Shown in pieces: positions 1 to 9,892 of a stretch of DNA of 64,000 bases. A program made the translations under genes and the position numbers. The notes under the pieces were generated by a model. That model was not told where the DNA came from. It was given only the letters and a program-made list of their open reading frames with translations, and ran no database searches. Within the stretch, counting starts at the first letter, position 1. Each line of letters starts with the position of its first letter. The stretch comes from Spinellus fusiger (Eukaryota; Mucoromycota; Mucoromycetes; Mucorales; Phycomycetaceae), in the NCBI GenBank assembly GCA_025094145.1, contig JALLLS010000053.1, forward strand, positions 1-64,000, given 5' to 3'.

Positions 1-2914
1 GAAGCAATAGCTGATATTATGAACAAGCACTATGTTAATATCAAAGGTAAGAAAAAGAAACGTAAGAATACAAGTCAGCTTATTCATATGCCTATTTCTC
101 TTTGTTATTCCTACTATTAACCAGTTGATCGGTAAGAAGGAAAAGATAAAAACTAGTCCTGATAGTTCTGTTATCCTTTGTGTCTATACATATGAACATC
201 TTTAGTGAAGAGAATCCCGGTGTAGACAAACTGTACATGACCTATCTTCAATTAACCTCAGGAAGTGCTGGATGGCCCATGTCTTTATTTTTAACACCGA
301 AGCTGCATCCTTTCTTTGGCTCTACTTACTTTTCACCAGTTGATCAATATGGAAAACCAGGTTTTAAGACAATATTGACTCGAATTGCCCAAGTATGGGC
401 AGCTCAGCCTGATAAATTGATACAGAGCAGTCAGCTCACATTGAACCAATTCAAGGAATATATACAAGTAAATACTTTATTATTAGCAAAAAAATAATAA
501 GACAAGTGTGGATTACTAATCCTTCTAAATCAACCCTCTATTGATTAGTCTGGACCTTCTGAACCACAAAACCATCTGGATCCTTGGAAAGTGGCTGAAT
601 CAACTTATGATCACTTCCATGATTCTTTTGATGCCAGTTTTGGTGGGTTTGGTGGTGCTCCTAAGTTTCCTACGCCTGTACAACTGAATTTCTTGTTGGA
701 TTATCACATCTATACAAAGAACCAGCCTAGTAAAACTCTGGTTTCTCAACGCTCCCTTGATATGGTGTTATTTACACTCAAGGTAATACACAATCATCAT
801 CCTTGAGTAAAAAACACTTGTTGTTTAACACACAGTACATATCTATCTATCTCTATAAAAGAAAATTTCAGCAGGCGGTATCCATGGTGAGTGTACATAG
901 TAAAAGAACTCTTTAGACATGTGATTTTACTTTTATTTCTTTCACTAACAGACTATATTCCTAGATCATATTGGAAGTGGGTTCCACCGGTAAGTAATGT
1001 TGACTCCTTTTTTTTTATTATAAAAAATGGGTTAAGACAATTACATTCTCTTCTCTAGGTATAGCACTGATCATTGTTGGCATATCCCTCATTTTGAGAA
1101 AATGCTCTATGATCAGGCTCAACTCTTATCTTTGTATGTAATAGCCTATCAAATCACACAAGAAACTGTCTATGCCGATGTTGCTAAAGACATTATTCTC
1201 TATGTCTCGCGTGATCTTCAGCATAAACAGGGTGCCTTCTATTGTGCAGAAGATGCTGATTCACTTCCTAATTATGGAACTGATAAAAAACATGGTAAGA
1301 AAGAACTAAATCGATAAATAAAGAGAGAAAATATGTCTTATTTCTTTTGAAGAGGGAGCATTTTGTGTGTGGGAGGCTGTTGAGATCGATAAACTCTTGG
1401 ATTCTGAGACTGCAATTCTTTTCAAGTACTATTTTGGTGTGAAGAAGTATGGAAATGTAGCTATTGAACAAGATCCACATAACGAGCTGCAAAACAAGGT
1501 AATGTAAATACTTTTGTCTATGCGCTTACCTTTTTCTTTATACAGAATGTATTGATGCAATGCTATACAATTGAAGAGGCTGCTGCTATTGCTGGTATGT
1601 CTGTTGAAAAGGCGACTGTCTTGTTGGAACACGCCAAGGAGACACTTTGGAGGCATAGAAGAACATCACGTCCTGGACCCCATCGAGATGAAAAGGTAAG
1701 TAAATGATAGTATTATACAATATATATAATAGTATACTTTACTAAACTTTTCTCTTTATACTTATATAAACAATACAATGTATACATTAGATTTTAACAT
1801 GTTGGAATGGTAGGTTAACCCATTGACACTATTATTATTATTATTACAATTGAATGGGTTTGTATAAATACAGCTATTCACTTTACATTTTCAAAAACAT
1901 AGGGCTTATGATCAGTGGTTTAACACGTGCTTACCAAGTATTCAGAGATAGTGCTATTCTTGATCTTGCTATTCGTACTGCTAACTTTGTCTATAAGGAG
2001 CTTTACTTGAAAGACAGTAATACTTTGTTGCGTTGCTACTGTAAAGCTCCTTCCACAATTGAAGGATTTGCTGACGATTATAGGTAAATATATACATTTA
2101 AACACAAATATACACATACATAGGTTATTTTGTATTTGTGTAGTAAACATATATTGACCTTTTCTAGTACAGTTTCTGGATTCAGGGGCTTTTAGACCTT
2201 TATGAAACTACTTTTGACGATTCCTGGCTTCTTTGGGCCTATGATCTTCAAGAAAAGCAAAACAAACTGTTTTATGATAAGGAATCGGGTGGTTATTTCA
2301 ACGTATCTGAAAAAGACACAAATATCTTCCTCAGACTAAAAGACGGTAATTCTATAAGCACCCTCCTTGAAAGATAAGTGTTAATGCACTGTAATCTATT
2401 TTAGAACAAGATGGTGCTGAACCTTCATCGTAGGTTCATCTCTGCTACAAACACATTGGAAAAACTCACTCTTGTTGAATATAGCAATGCCATCTCTTTG
2501 AGGAACCTTGTGCGATTGGGCACACTCTTTGAAGAGCATGAGTACTTAAAAAAGGCACAAAGCACAGTGGATGCATTTCATCTTGCATTATCTAAATTTC
2601 CTTTTGCACTTCCCGCCTTCACATCGTCACTTTTGATTTTGACAAAGGGTGTCAAAGAAATTATCATTACAGGTGACCTTTCACAAGAAAAAATACTACA
2701 ATTTGAGGCCTTTATCCACCGGCCTTTTATTCCAAATAGACTTGTTGCAAGAGCTACTGTGGGTGGTGTTTTGAGCAAGCGAAACGCCATCTTTGCGGAT
2801 ATTGCATTAAAGCATGGTGATTCAAAAACTCCTGTTGCTCGCATTTGCGAAAACTTTACCTGTGGACTTTCGATCAGTAATGAAGAAGAGTTGGAGAAAA
2901 AACTACTTGCTTAG
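1..2914 (+). CDS. SPATA20/SSP411-like DUF255 thioredoxin-domain protein (5' end outside window)
   Basis: Family of proteins with an N-terminal thioredoxin-like DUF255 domain and a C-terminal six-hairpin glycosidase-like domain; the biochemical role is not firmly established. Seen here: VDREENPGVDKLYM, SGSAGWPMSLFLTP, FGGFGGAPKFP, GFHRYSTD, HFEKMLYDQAQL, CWNGLMISGL and DGAEPSSN, all family hallmarks in the right order. Exons: 1-46, 125-131, 206-467, 549-782, 862-886, 965-989, 1059-1294, 1353-1498, 1546-1695, 1791-1809, 1903-2083, 2173-2345, 2405-2429, 2485-2914. They sum to 1959 nt (653 codons), in frame throughout, ending at TAG 2912-2914. Exon 2 is only 7 nt and encodes the core of V-D-R; exons of 19 and 25 nt also occur. 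The start codon and the first conserved motif lie upstream of the window. The family call is firm; individual tiny exons are inferred from splice signals and homology. Confidence 0.9.
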
Positions 2915-2925
2915 TACCATAATGT

Positions 2926-2970
2926 TTTTTTTTGTATAAGACACTTTTTATTATAGGTGTCTTTACACAA
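2926..2970. repeat. Hairpin-forming dispersed repeat, copy 1
   Basis: A T-run followed by GTATAAGACAC, then TTTTTATTATAG, then GTGTCTTTAC. AAGACAC and GTGTCTT can pair as a stem. A 28-nt stretch is identical to a second copy at 20283-20325. Both lie just beyond the end of a coding region, so a 3'-UTR or terminator-like element or a transposon end is possible. Confidence 0.5.
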
Positions 2971-3253
2971 GTACCAGTAATGTTTTTTTATAAAGGAGCC
3001 TAAGCTTGAATTTATTGTGAAAATCTGTACAAAGTAGCTATACACACCAGGAGATCTTTAGAATATAAAAGGAAATAGTCGAAATACAATTGTTTAAGAA
3101 ATGACAAATCGATTTGAAAAGGAGGGAAAATAAAGTGATATATTCATGTTAGTTCTTAAATAAAGATTATTATGTAGATTTACCTGTAGATATCTGAATC
3201 CCGAAGGAAACCACCTTTGATATGGTGATATGATATGATATGAATACAAATAT

Positions 3254-3740
3254 CTATTCTTCTCGAAAGAGTGTAACTAGTCGGTGGCGACCCTTTAAAC
3301 CCTCTTCTGTGATTGTATAGATATTCTTTGATGTATCCACATCCCTGCTCCAAACAATTCTATAATCTTGGCAAGCGTGGATACTGTTGAAATTTACTAA
3401 TACTTTGGTGAGGTTATTTGTGTTATAAGTGTGGCAGATCTTGAGAACAAAAAAAGAAAACAAAACAGAGTAACTGTTAAAAGAGCTTTTCATATTGAGT
3501 GAGAGGTCAATCATGCTTACCCTTGATGTTCGAAACTCATCAACATCAACTACAAGAAGATCACCATCTTTTTATCTCTTTTTCAATGATTGATATAAAT
3601 TTCTCGTCAAACAAACACAATGGCCTTTAAACTTGGCTGCCTCTTTTACCTTTATTCTTGTGCCATAAGCAACGACTGGCAGCTTGGCAGGATCATACTC
3701 CAATCTTTTTAGGTACCAATACCCCTTTTTAATAATAAAA
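3254..3740 (-). pseudogene. Degraded TnpB/Fanzor-like (OrfB Zn-ribbon) transposase relic
   Basis: Reading the minus strand gives DPAKLPVVAYGTRIKVK, then DVDEFRTSRV, then VWSRDVDTSKNIYTI. In OrfB/TnpB proteins the TS motif opens the zinc ribbon and R-D-x-N-A-A-x-N-I carries the last RuvC aspartate. The order and spacing fit that family, but the reading frame changes, stops interrupt it and the zinc-ribbon cysteines are largely missing. A short poly-Lys/Gly piece further upstream (about 3800-3840) may be another fragment. No intact N-terminus was found. Family assignment is from motif recall, so moderate. Confidence 0.5.
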
Positions 3741-4330
3741 TAATAGTAAAAAAGAATTAGTTTGAGATGTATTAATGTACTCTCTATGTGTGTGTCGTAT
3801 TACCCTTGCACTGGCACCTTCTTCTTGCCTTTGCCTTTGTAACAGATTCACTAGGTTTATTATAGTAAAAGAGTATACAATAGAAACTGACTAACATGTC
3901 AGACATAATAAACATACACAAACACTCACCAGATCACAACTGTTGGTTTATATGCCAGACAAAGGCAAACAAGTTAGAGGGTAGAATTTATGAAGAACAA
4001 AAGACAGTGTGGTTGGCAGGTATTTATATCCGAACAGAAGAGAACAAAACGAAATTTCACAAGTCATTTGCTTAATCAGAACTACCAAAGTAATATAGAC
4101 TACAGCAACATTCTAGAAAGAAAAAGAATTGCTTAAAGAACAGTTGCCTAGTTACCCGTTGTGATCAAATCGCGTATTGTGTTCCTGTTCATTTATCCTC
4201 TTTGATTTCCTTAGACTAGCCTTTTTATCCAAATTCTATTTTGTCGTCTCTGCTATAGACCCAATATCTACAGATTCATCTCTCTAGTAGTCCTGTTGAT
4301 AACCACAGTGCCCTTTATTACAGATACTTA
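3741..4330. other. Intergenic, no supported feature
   Basis: AT-rich stretch between the transposase relic and the MITE. No long ORF or RNA gene seen. Confidence 0.5.
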
Positions 4331-4793
4331 CAAACCTTTGATTTTAAACACAGTTTTATAAAAGGTGGAACAACGTTATTTATCCAAAAATAAGGCCAGT
4401 CACAATTATTTTACGCTGTAAAATAAATCTCCAAAAAGCCCAAAAATATATAAAATTTAGACAAAAAGACTTAGAAAATAATTTTTTTTAAAAAAAATTA
4501 TATTGAATAATTGAAACAACAATAAATAAAAAAATAAAGTGACCTGACAAAAGTAATAGAGTTTTTTCCAATGTAGATTTTCTTTTTTAGATTCATGTTC
4601 TATATTAGTAGTGCTATAACTTCATGAGTTCATTAGATAAAGACATAAAAGTCTCAGTAGATAACAGAAGTTATATATTTTTGGGCTTTTTGGAGATTTA
4701 TTTTACAGCGTAAAATAATTGTGACTGGCCTTATTTTTGGATAAATAACGTTGTTCCACCTTTTATAAAACTGTGTTTAAAATCAAAAGTTTG
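4331..4793. mobile_element. MITE with ~120-bp near-perfect terminal inverted repeats
   Basis: The left arm (4331 to about 4450, starting CAAACCTTTGATTTT) is the reverse complement of the right arm (about 4672 to 4793, ending AAATCAAAAGTTTG). I see a single mismatch, at 4336, over roughly 118 bp. The interior (about 4451-4671) is AT-rich and non-coding. CAGATA stands at 4321-4326 on the left and at 4794-4799 directly after the right end; this could be part of an imperfect 9-10 bp target duplication, as MULE-type elements make. The near identity of the arms points to recent insertion or to arm homogenisation. Confidence 0.8.
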
Positions 4794-4832
4794 CAGATAT
4801 CCAGATATTTATTTTGTTCAAAAGCCCAAAAA

Positions 4833-5050
4833 ACAAGAGGTGTGTTAAGTTGGTAAAAAGGTATATTTCTCAAAGACTTAATTCTTCAAAATCTAAAGAC
4901 TACTTATACACTTCTTCTAAGGTATTTCTGATACAAGACTAATTTTCAATAGCATTCTCTATAAAAAATGCACGGACAATAGTCTTCCCTTCTCTAGCTT
5001 CTAGGGACAGAATCTTTCCTTATTTGTAACAATTTCTTTTTATGGATACC
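4833..5050. repeat. Diverged dispersed repeat shared with ~32780-33000
   Basis: The segment reads CAAGAGGTGTGTTAAG, then GGTAAAAAGGTATATTTCTC, then AGACTACTTATACACTT. A clearly related but diverged copy begins at 32781 (CAAGTGGTGTGTTTGG, TATATTTCTCAAAG, ACTACTTATATACTTTT). Both copies sit beside Tc1-type relics, so they may be transposon non-coding ends. Identity was judged by eye only. Confidence 0.35.
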
Positions 5051-5254
5051 TCACTATCAAGTTGTATTATCAGTAAAATAGTGTTGATGAATGAAATTGT
5101 TTATTATAATAGTATAGCTAATACTATAGTATGACTATAGCGACTGCCCAAGTAAATTCCCTCATAGCAATAGAATCTACAACCTAAAAGACTTGTGCTT
5201 TATCCTTGGGAGATAGATAACTATACTCAGGAGTATACCCTAGACACCCTAGAC

Positions 5255-5390
5255 AGTATAGAGGAAAGAAGGGTATCTATTATCAATGTAGAAAGTTGGT
5301 ATTGAACTTGCACAACGATGAGTTCAGAGTATGACAGACAGATGCCAAGATGTCATTGATGCCAAAGAAGGCCATACAAAATATTAATTG
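5255..5390 (+). pseudogene. Tc1/mariner transposase C-terminal fragment
   Basis: The sequence starting GAGGAAAGAAGGGTATCTAT, and its end GGCCATACAAAATATTAA, match the tail of the longer Tc1 relic at 36760-36925 (E-E-R-R-V-S-I and G-H-T-K-Y). The middle of that tail is missing here and several bases differ, so this is a truncated, internally deleted copy. No N-terminal part lies immediately upstream. Confidence 0.6.
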
Positions 5391-5399
5391 TATTAATAT

Positions 5400-6270
5400 T
5401 ATTTCATTCTCTATAATCGAATATACTAAGCTTTGATATGCTCAAGTCTGAAGCTTCTAAATAAAATGTAAAGTGTTTTATTTAATCATGAACAGTTTCT
5501 GTCTGCTTCATCCTGATATTTATACTCAAAGGTATTTGATTCAATTGTGTGTGGCTGTATTAACACTTTCTTGAACAAGTATGTTTATCCTAATTATATA
5601 CCCAATAGCATTATTTGAGTGAACCATCTTCAAAATAGATATACAGGCTGTTGTGGATATGGCTATTTGTACAAAAGTCATTACAATTGTCCAAACAATG
5701 ATAGATACCAAACAGAAAGTAGAGACATTATGATATGATCAAGAGATGGTAGCATACTGCAAAAAATGAGTAAAATGAATCAGGCATACAATCCTATGAG
5801 ATATGTACTTCTTCTTATAGGATAAGCTGTAGTATATTTGAATAAAGTGTATTGATCTTTCAGAGATAATATAAAAGTACAACAGCCTGCATTAGAATGT
5901 ATGCCTTTTGGTGTTGATTTCTGCCAAGTTTTCCTATTTGTAGTAATCATTAAAGTATAAAAGAAGTATAAAAGAATAACAAACAAGTTGAATAAATAAG
6001 AGCATAGTTAATTGTACGTTAACTAAACCAAATACCTTTGGACCTAAGAAGTCATTAACGACACCATCACATCAATGAATGATAAATAGTAGCTGACACT
6101 ATTCAGTGTTGCTAATAAGATAACTATCTATTTCCTTTTTCTTATTGTATTTCTATCTATTATTTCTGAACTAAAGGTGTTATGCAGCCAACAATATACA
6201 AATAAAGTAAAAAAGATATAATATGTTTATAGAATCAATCTGGGGTTCTTAAATATATTTGATTTTTATA
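5400..6270. other. Intergenic, no supported feature
   Basis: AT-rich sequence with only short spurious ORFs. Nothing recognised. Confidence 0.5.
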
Positions 6271-6660
6271 GGAGACTATAGCAAGTTATTCAGGTGCGAA
6301 TCCTACCAGAGTAATGACAATAAAGGGAAGAGGCATGCGGAGGATGTTGAAGAAAGAAGGACTCAGACTCTATCTTATCAATGAATTCAAAATATCAAGC
6401 CTGTGTCCTGGGTGCAAGTTCTCACCTTTGGAAACATTTAAACATGTCAAGAACCCCAGGCCCTATCAACGAACAAAAATGCCCAAAGTTAAATGTCATA
6501 GTCTTCTCAGGTCATTTCTTCTTAATTCTATATCAAAAAAGAAAGACTCATCCTTCTCTCTCTTCAAATAGGTGTTCAAACCAAAATTTTATGAAAGACA
6601 AGATATTGAACTTTAGATATATTCTAATGTCTCAAAGGGAAAATGGTACCTTCTTATAGT
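6271..6660 (+). pseudogene. Second TnpB/Fanzor-like transposase relic (C-terminal part)
   Basis: Translation gives GRGMRRMLKKEGLRLYLINE, then FKISSLCPGC, then NPRPYQRTKMPKVKCHSLLR in one frame, and LNFRYILMSQRENGTF in another. The TS-x-C-x-x-C segment, the later Cys-His part and an L-N-F-R-x-I-L tail resemble OrfB zinc-ribbon transposases common in Mucorales genomes. At least two frame changes are needed to join the pieces, so it is dead. It lies on the opposite strand to the relic at 3254-3740 and looks like a different subgroup. Confidence 0.5.
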
Positions 6661-7447
6661 GCTTTTGTAGATAGAACAAAATAAAACATAAATATACAAT
6701 TAGAACCAAGAAAAGGTCCAAGCCTTCTGGTTCATTTCTATCCTTCTCCTTGCCCAGTTATCACTGGAGCCTCGGTTTACTCACTGAAACAAACCCCATG
6801 CTACAGTTAAACTATCTAAAAAGTGATAATGAAGTGTATCTTATTCGATTTTGTCATGCAAAAAGACTTATAATGTCTAGTATTTTATTCCTCAAAAATG
6901 CACTAATACTTTCTGAAAATAGTATAACTATTGCTAAAATAGGCAGATAAAATTTGAAATATCTTATTTAGATAGCGAAAAGGCCTTTTTCAAACACATT
7001 AGCCAATCAGAGTAATAGTGTTATTTTATTGTCCGTGTATTTACTTTTATATCCCAAAAATCTTTAGATGTGTATTTATATTCCCAACTACATCTTTATT
7101 TTTTTGGCTAAGATATATGACACTAAGAAAACAGATATCTTTTGCCCGAAAACTGGTTAGCAAGTCAATCCATAAACCTAGTTTTCTTCTAATGACAGTA
7201 AATCACACAGAACAAACAACACATAGACCAACCAGTAAGAATTGAGATAATTATATTAATAGATAGTTTAATAGTTATTATTATCCATGGACTATAGACC
7301 TATAAAATGGAATGAATGGAATGGAGTGATAAACAAATGTAAGCATTGGTTGAGGGAGTGGAAGTGTTTGAATTTGAAAATAATAAAAAGGAAAAATATC
7401 AATGAAGAATGAATGAATAGGAAACAATTAAAAAGAGACAAGATAGA
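6661..7447. other. Intergenic, no supported feature
   Basis: AT-rich. Some weak plus-strand coding-like sequence to about 6950 may be further transposon debris, but nothing is recognisable. Confidence 0.4.
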
Positions 7448-8884
7448 CTAGCTAACTGTCTTTTTGCCTGTAAAGAGTTTACTAAGAGACGCCTTTTTAC
7501 TGACAATGGAACGCATCACAAAATTTCTTTCTTTTGATGTCTTGGTGCTCACAGACGCTGAGGGCAATGGAGGAGATGGCTTTGACTGATGAAGATGGCT
7601 CACTGTAGAGGGAACGGATCTACTCTTGGTAATGGTGGGTTTCTTCACTTCAATAGCCCAAGGATCACTCTTTTTGTAGCTGTGGTCGTCAGAACAAGTT
7701 GTTGAAGACCTCGAATAAAGAAAGGGGCACTCAAGTGTCTTACATCTTGGTGCCAAGTTCTTGCTAATGGGCCGAAATCCAGAAATACTGGACTCACTTC
7801 TAAGAATAGAACTTGTAACGACAGGCAAGACAGATGCATCATGCATTGTGTATCGTGTGCGAAGGGCACTTTTCAATGGCTGAAATGACTTAGGTGGACT
7901 GCAGGCAAGATCCATTCTATTTTCACTATAGGGTGTGCTAATAGACAGAGTAGGGGTGGCTATGGGGACATCATCAAGAGCAATTGTATTGGTGGATGAA
8001 GAATAAAGGTGGTGGCTATGTGGATCCTTCATATGAATCTCTGAAGAAGAAAGCAGCCCTTGTTCATGCCAGCTACACCAGGGTTTTGCCTCTACTGTCT
8101 CAGATGAATTTCCAACGAGCTTTTTCCATGTAGATAAATGCTTATACAAAGGCTCGCGTGCACCCTCAGGATTTCTTGTATTGGCTTCCACCTGTGTCTT
8201 TTCTTCTGAAAGCACAGATGCTGCACGAGGATAATTCCAGTAGGTGTTGTTTGAGATGGAGGGTGAGTATGGATCTAAATCAGTAGGATCATAATCTGCA
8301 ATGGACATTATGGAGTCAGAGACTTGGTTGCTGCCCAGTTGTTGAGTTCGTAGAAGAGGTGCATGCATTTCTTCTTCTGAGAGAGCGAATGAGACTCTGC
8401 TATTGGGAGATCCAGGTGTAGGAATCGCAGAATGAGTGTCTGGGGTTGGAGTTGGTAAAGAGAAGGATTCTACTAGTATGTCTTTTTTGCCACCAAAAAT
8501 GTCAAGGAACTCGCGTCTAGCATCAATGGACCGTTGCATGGTGCGTAGACTTAGAATGTTCATTGTGTGTACAGCTTCTACTGGGTTGAGGGTAGGGTAA
8601 GTGTTCCATGCCTGTGCACATTGAAGCATTTGTTGTGAGTCAATCCACTGCTGGTCTAGATAGCGGTGTATTAGTCTCAGCCATAAATATCGCGTTGACT
8701 GTGGATCTGTAGAGGGCTTTAATGAGCTGTTAGCGAGATGAGGGGTAGGAGGCTCGTTCAGGAGCTGCTGTGTCCATGCATTGACTAGTTTGTTGTATTC
8801 TAGTTCAATACTTGGATCCAACTGATCATATAAAAAGTTTTTATTATGGGGAAAGACTGGTAATTCATCAGAATCATAAAGCAT
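7448..8884 (-). CDS. Uncharacterised Ser/Thr/Pro-rich protein, 478 aa
   Basis: A single uninterrupted ORF starts at a true ATG (M-L-Y-D-S-D-E-L-P). I do not recognise a family. Residues about 20-140 look folded and helical, with a Trp/Leu-rich stretch (YLWLRLIHRYLDQQWID) and a following helix ending near EFLDIFGG. The rest is low-complexity, rich in Ser, Thr and Pro with many S/T-P sites, and ends in a basic tail (KKASLSKLFTGKKTVS). That composition suggests a phosphorylated regulatory or scaffold protein, but this is inference. It has no introns, unlike most neighbours. No signal peptide or membrane segment is visible. Confidence 0.6.
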   Translation of the reverse strand: MLYDSDELPVFPHNKNFLYDQLDPSIELEYNKLVNAWTQQLLNEPPTPHLANSSLKPSTDPQSTRYLWLRLIHRYLDQQWIDSQQMLQCAQAWNTYPTLNPVEAVHTMNILSLRTMQRSIDARREFLDIFGGKKDILVESFSLPTPTPDTHSAIPTPGSPNSRVSFALSEEEMHAPLLRTQQLGSNQVSDSIMSIADYDPTDLDPYSPSISNNTYWNYPRAASVLSEEKTQVEANTRNPEGAREPLYKHLSTWKKLVGNSSETVEAKPWCSWHEQGLLSSSEIHMKDPHSHHLYSSSTNTIALDDVPIATPTLSISTPYSENRMDLACSPPKSFQPLKSALRTRYTMHDASVLPVVTSSILRSESSISGFRPISKNLAPRCKTLECPFLYSRSSTTCSDDHSYKKSDPWAIEVKKPTITKSRSVPSTVSHLHQSKPSPPLPSASVSTKTSKERNFVMRSIVSKKASLSKLFTGKKTVS

Positions 8885-9420
8885 AGTGAAGGAAAGGACT
8901 GTGAAGGGTGTTTATGATGATAACATGTGTCTAGACATTGTTATATAATCCTAAGCTTTGCCTTTTTTTAATAAAGTATATTAATCATCACAGCCTGCCC
9001 CAATTTGAATTATATTGCATTCCGGTGTTTATAAGGAAGAGGAAGAAGAGAAGAAAAGAGAGCCCCTAAAAGAAGAATATATCATTTTGTTTTTAGTTGT
9101 TTTTCCTTCTTTTCATGATCACGGCACGACCTATGTTTTGTTTGTGTGTGATGTAAAGATATGCCCAATGCTACTACATAGATACTATAAAACATAGAAA
9201 TATATCTCTGACATGTATTGTATTAAGAAAAGTAATCCTGTCATAAGAAAACTTGGACTCCCATTGAATTTATGCAACTTTATCATTGTGTTTGTGTTCA
9301 CGGACTTTTGTTTGCATCATGTCAATATTATTTATTAGTTATTAAATTATATTTGGCACTGATATTATTAAGGATAGTAATGCTAGTGATAGTAGTGATG
9401 ATGACAGTTTGACTGCTGGC

Positions 9421-9570
9421 ATAGTGTAGTGTAGTATAGTGTAGTATAGTGTAGTATGGTATTCTATTCTATTCTATAATATCATATCATATCATATCAT
9501 ATAGTATTGTATAGTATTGTATTGTATAGTATAGTATTGTATAGTATAGTATTGTATTGTATTGTATTGC
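9421..9570. repeat. Pentanucleotide-type microsatellite
   Basis: Imperfect runs of GTATA/GTAGT, TTCTA, CATAT and GTATT units fill the promoter-side gap before the gene at 9893. It is a simple-sequence tract with no coding content. Confidence 0.85.
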
Positions 9571-9892
9571 TAATGGCCCACTATCCTTAATAACCCACTA
9601 TTCTTGATACTGAGAACATTAATAACCTTATCTTACATATTATTATCACATGGAATAGTATTTATCTCATTTCATCATAAACTATGATTTTAAAAGGTAG
9701 ATGAATACTCATACAAACAAGCACTTCCAGACATTTTACTGTAGACATTGCACCACACCTCACCACACAAGCTATCTATTCTGCTTGCCCATCACAAGTC
9801 ACATCATTCGACTCAGATTATTCCGATAGCATCACACTTGGACCAAAAAAGTTTCTCTTTATTTTTCTTTCACTTATACTTTCATATACTTT

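Noticed and set aside
6281..6310. tRNA-like GGTGCGAATCC motif
   Set aside because: No cloverleaf can be built around it, and it lies in the coding frame of the TnpB/Fanzor-like relic.
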